Under the pieces are notes generated by a model. The model did not search any database, was not told the origin of the DNA, and was given only the letters and a program-made list of their open reading frames with translations. A stretch of DNA of 64,000 nt, taken from Bradyrhizobium tropiciagri. GTDB taxonomy: Bacteria; Pseudomonadota; Alphaproteobacteria; Rhizobiales; Xanthobacteraceae. Both the position numbers and the translations under genes were made by a program. Below are positions 59,572-64,000 of the stretch, piece by piece (the first letter of the stretch is position 1; each line of letters begins with the position of its first letter). The DNA lies in assembly GCF_001189845.1 (NCBI RefSeq), contig NZ_LFLZ01000048.1:1-64000 (forward strand), read 5' to 3'.

Positions 59572-61406
59572 TGCTGGGCCGGCCCGGCGGCCTGACGCTG
59601 TCATCGGCCGATGTCGCCGCCGAGCGCGCGACCGCGGCGGTGAAGCCGCTGTTCGATCCGGACGAATGGCGCAAGAACCAGTCGGAACATTTCCTCAAGC
59701 AGCTCGATAGCCTGATTGGTGCGACGTCGACGGCCAATGCCGAGCAGCTGCCGCAGGCGCGGCTCGATCTCGCCGAGTTCTACATGGCGCGCGGCATGTA
59801 CCAGGAAGCCCATGGTGTCGCCAACCTGATCCTGTCCGAGAGCAAGCGCGGCAGCGAGACGGCGTCGGTGGTGATGGTGCACGCGGTCGCCAGCATCCTG
59901 ATCGGCCACCCCGAACGCGGCCTGAAGGATCTCGCCAATCCAGTGATCGGCAATGGTTACGATTCGCAATTGTGGAAGGGGCTGGCCTTCGCCCGCGAAG
60001 GCAAATGGGCCGAGGCGCGCGAAAAATTCAAGAATGCCGAGTTCTCGGTCGCGACGCTACCGCCCGACCTGCAGCGCATCGTCACCATGGATTCGATGAA
60101 GGCCTCGCTCGAAGTCAAGGACTATGCCGGCGCCGCGCGGCGCAAGAGCGATCTCGACGTGGTCGGCGTTCCCGACGGGCTCAAGCCCGCGGTTGCGGTG
60201 TTGCGCGGCCGGCTCGCCGAAGCGCTCGGCCAGGAAAAGGATGCGCTCGACGCCTACCGCTTCGCCGCCAATTCGGCCGACCGCCAGGCCACCGCCGAAG
60301 GCAAGCTGCTGGAGACGCTGCTCAAGCAGAAGCGCGGCGAGATCGGCCGCGACGATGTGCTGAAGGAGCTCGAGCTATTGTCGATGCTGTGGCGCGGCGA
60401 CAATATCGAGCTGAAGACGCTCTATGTGCTGTCGAAGATCTACGCCGAGACCGCGCGCTATGCCGACGCCTTCGCGGTGACGCGTGCCGCGACCCGGCTG
60501 CAGCCGAATGCGCCGGAATCGCGCCAGGCGCAGGATGCCGCCTCGGCGCTGTTCGTGCAGCTTTATCTCGGCCCGAAGGGCGACGAGATGGCGCCGATCG
60601 ATGCGCTCGGCACCTTCTACGAATATCGCGAATTGACGCCGATCGGCCGCCGTGGCGACGAGATGATCCGCCGGCTCGCCGATCGCCTCGTCGGCGTCGA
60701 TCTGCTCGACCAGGCCGCCGACCTCCTGCAATACCAGGTCGACAAGCGGCTGGAAGGCGCGGCGCGCGCCCAGGTCGCCGCGCGGCTTGCGATGGTCTAT
60801 CTGATGAACCGCAAGCCCGACCGCGCCATCGGCGCGCTGCGCTCGACCCGGATCGCAGACCTCTCCGGCGAGCTGCGCCAGCAGCGGCTGCTGCTCGAGG
60901 CGCGCGCGCAGAGCGACGTCGGCCGGCACGATCTTGCGCTCGACATCATCTCGAACATCACCGGACACGAGGCGATCCGGCTGCGTTCGGACATCTATTG
61001 GGCGTCGCGGCACTGGCGCGAGGCATCCGAGCAGATCGAGCTCTATTACGGCGACCGCTGGCGCGATTTCACCCCGCTCAATCCGGGCGAGAAGGCCGAC
61101 GTCATTCGCGCCGTGGTCGGCTACGCGCTCGCCGAGGACGCCATCGGGCTGTCCCGGTTCCGCGAAAAATACGCGCCGCTGATGTCCGGCGATGCCGACA
61201 AGCTCGCGTTCGACGCGGCCAGCAAGCCGGTCGCGACCTCGAGCGCCGAGTTCGCCCAGATCGCGCGGATGGCCGCCAGCGTCGACACGCTCGACGGCTT
61301 CATTCGCGAGATGAAGACCCGCTTCCCCGACGCCACCGCCCGCGCGCCGCTGCCCGATCCGGTGTCGACCGGATCGGTGCCCGACATGCCGAAGGCGCGC
61401 CGGTGA
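59568..61406 (+). CDS. C-terminal TPR part of the split exported protein
   Basis: 612 residues, helical throughout with TPR-like repeats (ARLDLAEFYMARGMYQEAHG, LYVLSKIYAETARYADAFAV, ARLAMVYLMNRKPDRAIGAL). There is no signal peptide or credible ribosome site of its own at 59568, and the overlap with the upstream frame is four bases. It is almost certainly the C-terminal half of one gene (57589-61406). TPR arrays bind partner proteins; here in the periplasm if exported with the first half. Confidence 0.8.
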   Translation: MMLGRPGGLTLSSADVAAERATAAVKPLFDPDEWRKNQSEHFLKQLDSLIGATSTANAEQLPQARLDLAEFYMARGMYQEAHGVANLILSESKRGSETASVVMVHAVASILIGHPERGLKDLANPVIGNGYDSQLWKGLAFAREGKWAEAREKFKNAEFSVATLPPDLQRIVTMDSMKASLEVKDYAGAARRKSDLDVVGVPDGLKPAVAVLRGRLAEALGQEKDALDAYRFAANSADRQATAEGKLLETLLKQKRGEIGRDDVLKELELLSMLWRGDNIELKTLYVLSKIYAETARYADAFAVTRAATRLQPNAPESRQAQDAASALFVQLYLGPKGDEMAPIDALGTFYEYRELTPIGRRGDEMIRRLADRLVGVDLLDQAADLLQYQVDKRLEGAARAQVAARLAMVYLMNRKPDRAIGALRSTRIADLSGELRQQRLLLEARAQSDVGRHDLALDIISNITGHEAIRLRSDIYWASRHWREASEQIELYYGDRWRDFTPLNPGEKADVIRAVVGYALAEDAIGLSRFREKYAPLMSGDADKLAFDAASKPVATSSAEFAQIARMAASVDTLDGFIREMKTRFPDATARAPLPDPVSTGSVPDMPKARR

Positions 61407-61467
61407 GCGTGCTGCCGGCGATCAAGGGCGAGCGCCGCGCCAGCGCGTCGCCCTAGCGGTGCCGGCC

Positions 61468-62304
61468 CTACGGCCCCGGTGACACCCAGGCGGTCGAAAT
61501 GACTCCCTTGGCGTCGAGCGCGATGCGCCAATGCGACGCGCCGTTCTCATGCCTCACACTGTAGACATCCTCGCCCTGGGCCCCGACGCCGAGGAAACGC
61601 GTGGACTCGATCGCGCCCCAATCCTCGAAGCTGCGCTGCATGTTCGGCAGGTGCTCGCGGGTCGCTGCGGCGAGCGCCGGAGTCATGTCGTCGTAGTTGG
61701 GGTGCCCTGATGTCACCGATTCAAACAGGCGGTGCAGCGCAGCTTCAGTCCCAGGGGCTGCCGATTGATTTCTTACGCGCTCCGTCGTGCGGGTTGCGAT
61801 CTGCTGCGCCGCCGCGGCGTCGATCCGTGGCATCAGCTTGTCGCCGTTTTGATGCAGGATCAGCGACGTGACCTGACCATCGGCGCCGGTGACAAAGCTG
61901 ATTTGCGCGTCGACCTCCTTGGCGAAAAACTCGGTCCGGCTTTCAGCAAAGAACGGCACCGCGCGCTGGCCGGTGAGCTGGATGGAAAGCTGCTGGCCGT
62001 CGCGCATCACGCTGAGGACGGCCTGCTCGCTGAGCTGGTAGTATCCGGCATAACGATCGAGCACTGGTGTCGCGACTGCGATCTCCTGCCGCACGTCGTC
62101 CGGCGGCGGCTGCGGGACGGGAGCCGCCACGTCGGATGCCGCGCCGGTCGCCTGGATTCGCGCCGCCAGCGTGTTCCAGTCTCGCTGGCCGAACAGTTTG
62201 GCGATCAGCTCCAGGCTGTCGCTTTGGGTGAGGGGGATCGATTTGGCGCCGAGCGCTTCGCGCAGCGTCTGCCCCATGGCCTTGGCATCACGGAAGTCGC
62301 GCAT
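61468..62304 (-). CDS. Glyoxalase-superfamily-type N-terminus with DUF3471-like region
   Basis: 278 residues. The first 50 (FRDAKAMGQTLREALGAKSI, ELIAKLFGQRDWNTLAARIQ) match a short helical domain seen in Bradyrhizobium proteins labelled glyoxalase superfamily. The middle (YAGYYQLSEQAVLSVMRDGQ, LILHQNGDKLMPRIDAAAAQ) resembles the DUF3471 tail of beta-lactamase-like proteins. No catalytic motif for a glyoxalase or hydrolase is visible. The role is unknown. Confidence 0.65.
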   Translation of the reverse strand: MRDFRDAKAMGQTLREALGAKSIPLTQSDSLELIAKLFGQRDWNTLAARIQATGAASDVAAPVPQPPPDDVRQEIAVATPVLDRYAGYYQLSEQAVLSVMRDGQQLSIQLTGQRAVPFFAESRTEFFAKEVDAQISFVTGADGQVTSLILHQNGDKLMPRIDAAAAQQIATRTTERVRNQSAAPGTEAALHRLFESVTSGHPNYDDMTPALAAATREHLPNMQRSFEDWGAIESTRFLGVGAQGEDVYSVRHENGASHWRIALDAKGVISTAWVSPGP

Positions 62305-62575
62305 GGAATAGTCCTTTGCATCGACGAACGGAAAGCATCAGGGGCTTGCGTTGCTGACCCGTTCGCGCGGGCAAAGGAAGCCTGAACCATGGCTTGATAC
62401 ATTCACCGTCCCCGGGCGGGGTGCAAGCGGCGGGTAGTATCGACCCGGGCCGAATGTTCGCCGCAGACCCGCAATTTGTCAATTGCGACAGCCCGTGATC
62501 GCCTGCGTCCTCTCGACATCCTGCCGTCAAATCGGCAACCATGGCCGAAGTCGCCAGCCGGGAGGACGTCGTCAC

Positions 62576-62812
62576 ATGAGCAAGCCGATCAAGACCGAAG
62601 CCGAACTCATCGCGATGGCACGTGCCGAGTTGAAGGTACATGCCGATTGCCCAGACGGCATGGACATCTCGGTGCTGCGCGACGGCGACAGCTGGGAGTT
62701 CCGCGCCAGCGCCAACGAGGCCACGGTGGCAAGGCCCGGCTATCCCGAATGCGTCGCGATGCTGGTGCAGATCGGCGACCACCTCAGCAAGCAATATGAT
62801 GTGAAAGGTTAG
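62576..62812 (+). CDS. Small conserved protein of unknown function
   Basis: 78 residues (start 62576 after GGGAGG at a loose spacing). The sequence (TEAELIAMARAELKVHADCP, ISVLRDGDSWEFRASANEAT) looks like a compact alpha/beta domain. I recognise no family. It lies 25 bp before the LysR gene on the same strand. Confidence 0.65.
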   Translation: MSKPIKTEAELIAMARAELKVHADCPDGMDISVLRDGDSWEFRASANEATVARPGYPECVAMLVQIGDHLSKQYDVKG

Positions 62813-62837
62813 CGGCTGCCGCGAAGCGGGGGGAGCG

Positions 62838-63785
62838 ATGGACCGCATCGACGCCATGAAGGTCTTCGTCGCCGCAGTCGACGAAGGCAGCCTTGCAGGC
62901 GCCGGGCGGAAATTGCGGCGCTCGCCGGCGGCGGTCAGCCGGGCGATTGCGTTCCTCGAGCATCACGTGGGCGCCGAGCTGCTTCATCGCACCACGCGGT
63001 CGCTGAAGCTGAGCGATGCCGGTGAGCGCTATGCGTCGGCGTGCCGGCGCATCCTGAGCGAACTCGATGAAGCCGACATCTCGGCCGGCGGTGAGCGGGC
63101 CGCGCCGCGCGGCACGCTAACCATCACTGCGCCCATTGTCGTGGGTGAGGACGTGCTGCGGCCGGTGCTCGATGCCTTCATGACGGATCATCCGGCGGTG
63201 TCGGTGCGGCTCGTGATGCTCGATCGCACGGTCAATCTGATCGACGAGGGCATCGACGTTGCGCTGCGCATCGCCCATCTCGCCGATTCCAATTTCGTCG
63301 CGATCAAGCTCGGCGAGGTGCGCCGCGTGGTCGCGGCCTCGCCGGGCTATCTCGCGCAGCATCCGGTGATCCGCGAGCCGGCCGATCTGGCGAAACAGCA
63401 GATCATCGCGATGACGCATTTCGGGCTGGACTCCTGGAGCTTTCCGCCGGCCGCGAAGTCGAAGATCGCGCGCGCGGTCCAGTTCACGCCACGGCTGGTC
63501 GTCAACACGGTGCGGGCGGCGGTTGCGTCGGCCAGCGAGGGCTACGGCGTCACGCGGCTGTTCTCGTATCATATCGCCGAGGAAATCCGCGACGGACGGC
63601 TGCAGATCCTGCTCGCCGGTGACGAACCCCCGCCGTTGCCGGTGCATCTCCTGGCGCCGCAGGGCCGCTTCGACGTGCCGAAGGTGCGCGCCTTCGTCGA
63701 TTTCGCCGGCCCGCGGCTGAAACGCTATTTCGAGCGGCTGTCGCGCGAGGCCAGCAAGGCCAATGCAAAAGCGCGACGAAGCTGA
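62838..63785 (+). CDS. LysR-family transcriptional regulator
   Basis: 315 residues. N-terminal winged helix (MKVFVAAVDEGSLAGAGRKL, SPAAVSRAIAFLEHHVGAEL) and a C-terminal substrate-binding domain (RGTLTITAPIVVGEDVLRPV). The CrgA-like subgroup is suggested by its sequence style. The effector and target are unknown, and no divergent gene lies next to it. Confidence 0.93.
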   Translation: MDRIDAMKVFVAAVDEGSLAGAGRKLRRSPAAVSRAIAFLEHHVGAELLHRTTRSLKLSDAGERYASACRRILSELDEADISAGGERAAPRGTLTITAPIVVGEDVLRPVLDAFMTDHPAVSVRLVMLDRTVNLIDEGIDVALRIAHLADSNFVAIKLGEVRRVVAASPGYLAQHPVIREPADLAKQQIIAMTHFGLDSWSFPPAAKSKIARAVQFTPRLVVNTVRAAVASASEGYGVTRLFSYHIAEEIRDGRLQILLAGDEPPPLPVHLLAPQGRFDVPKVRAFVDFAGPRLKRYFERLSREASKANAKARRS

Positions 63786-63813
63786 ACCGTCATCGCGGTT
63801 TGGTTTCCTGTTT

Positions 63814-63884
63814 GAGCATGATCTCCGCAACGTTGCGCGTTTGTCGCGCCGGACAACCGCTTCGCACGTTTCCCGACCATGCTC
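63814..63884. repeat. Diverged palindromic repeat (GAGCATGATC type)
   Basis: GAGCATG at the left pairs with CATGCTC at the right, with inner ACCGCTTCGCACGTTTCCC. It is a degenerate relative of the element at 22662-22708. The remaining sequence to 64000 shows no gene I can support. Confidence 0.65.
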
Positions 63885-64000
63885 AGTCGTTCGCGCCGCG
63901 GAAGAGTGTCTGCCGAATAGCGGGCATTCGCGCGGAAAGCGGATGTATCTAGGTTGCCCTCCATCGAAGCGGCGCTGGGTCGCTTCAGCAACGGACGGAG

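Overview
The window looks like a chromosomal segment of an alphaproteobacterium of the Bradyrhizobium/Rhodopseudomonas group. The evidence is a high G+C content, a Caulobacter-type flagellar gene set (fliX, flbT, flaF, motE), DksA without a zinc finger, DUF1127 and MocR genes, and several dispersed palindromic repeats typical of Bradyrhizobium. The genus is an inference from gene content and protein style. I saw no rRNA, tRNA, CRISPR array, insertion sequence or prophage.

Layout. 1-6.8 kb: the N-terminal part of a very large repeat-bearing membrane coiled-coil protein, a small Hpt phosphotransfer protein, a 2Fe-2S ferredoxin, a thioesterase and a ferredoxin-NADP reductase. 6.8-14.6 kb: a GDSL esterase, a flippase-like membrane protein, an MFS exporter and a MHYT-PAS-GGDEF-EAL cyclic-di-GMP enzyme. 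14.8-18 kb: an arsenic island (DUF6428 diverging from arsR-aqpS-arsC-MFS). 18-26 kb: housekeeping and stress genes (YdcF, MocR regulator, DUF1127, UspA, SixA-like phosphatase, FAD oxidoreductase, MsrB). 26.3-38.2 kb: first flagellar block (flgE-flgK-flgL, flbT, flagellin, flaF, an unknown gene, flaG-like, flgN-like, flgJ-like, flgI, fliX). 38.3-49 kb: accessory stretch rich in repeats and broken genes (HxlR regulators, reductase and epimerase genes with frameshifts, dksA, an exported SspB-like protein, beta-carbonic anhydrase, an ArsR-SRPBCC operon, small membrane proteins). 49.3-56.1 kb: second flagellar block (flgF-flgG-flgA-flgH diverging from fliL-fliM-DUF6468-motE). 56.1-64 kb: an interrupted GT87-like gene, a large signal-peptide/TPR gene split by a frameshift, a glyoxalase-superfamily-type protein and a LysR regulator.

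How it works together. The two flagellar blocks appear to form one regulon. I find three near-consensus sigma-54 promoters (before flgE, flgI and flgF). Each has a CCCGGCAATT-like element about 65-105 bp upstream, where an FlbD-type activator would bind. CtrA-like boxes (TTAA-N7-TTAAC) lie before fliX, fliL and the TPR gene. This matches the Caulobacter order in which CtrA switches on early genes (fliX, fliLM) and FliX/FlbD plus sigma-54 switch on hook, ring and rod genes. FlbT and FlaF would then tune flagellin output.

Quality warning. At least six genes carry frameshifts that are each repaired by restoring one G to a GG pair (for example CGGAC read as CGAC). This may be systematic sequence error rather than real gene decay, so the flagellin, the reductase, the epimerase and the TPR gene may be intact in the organism.
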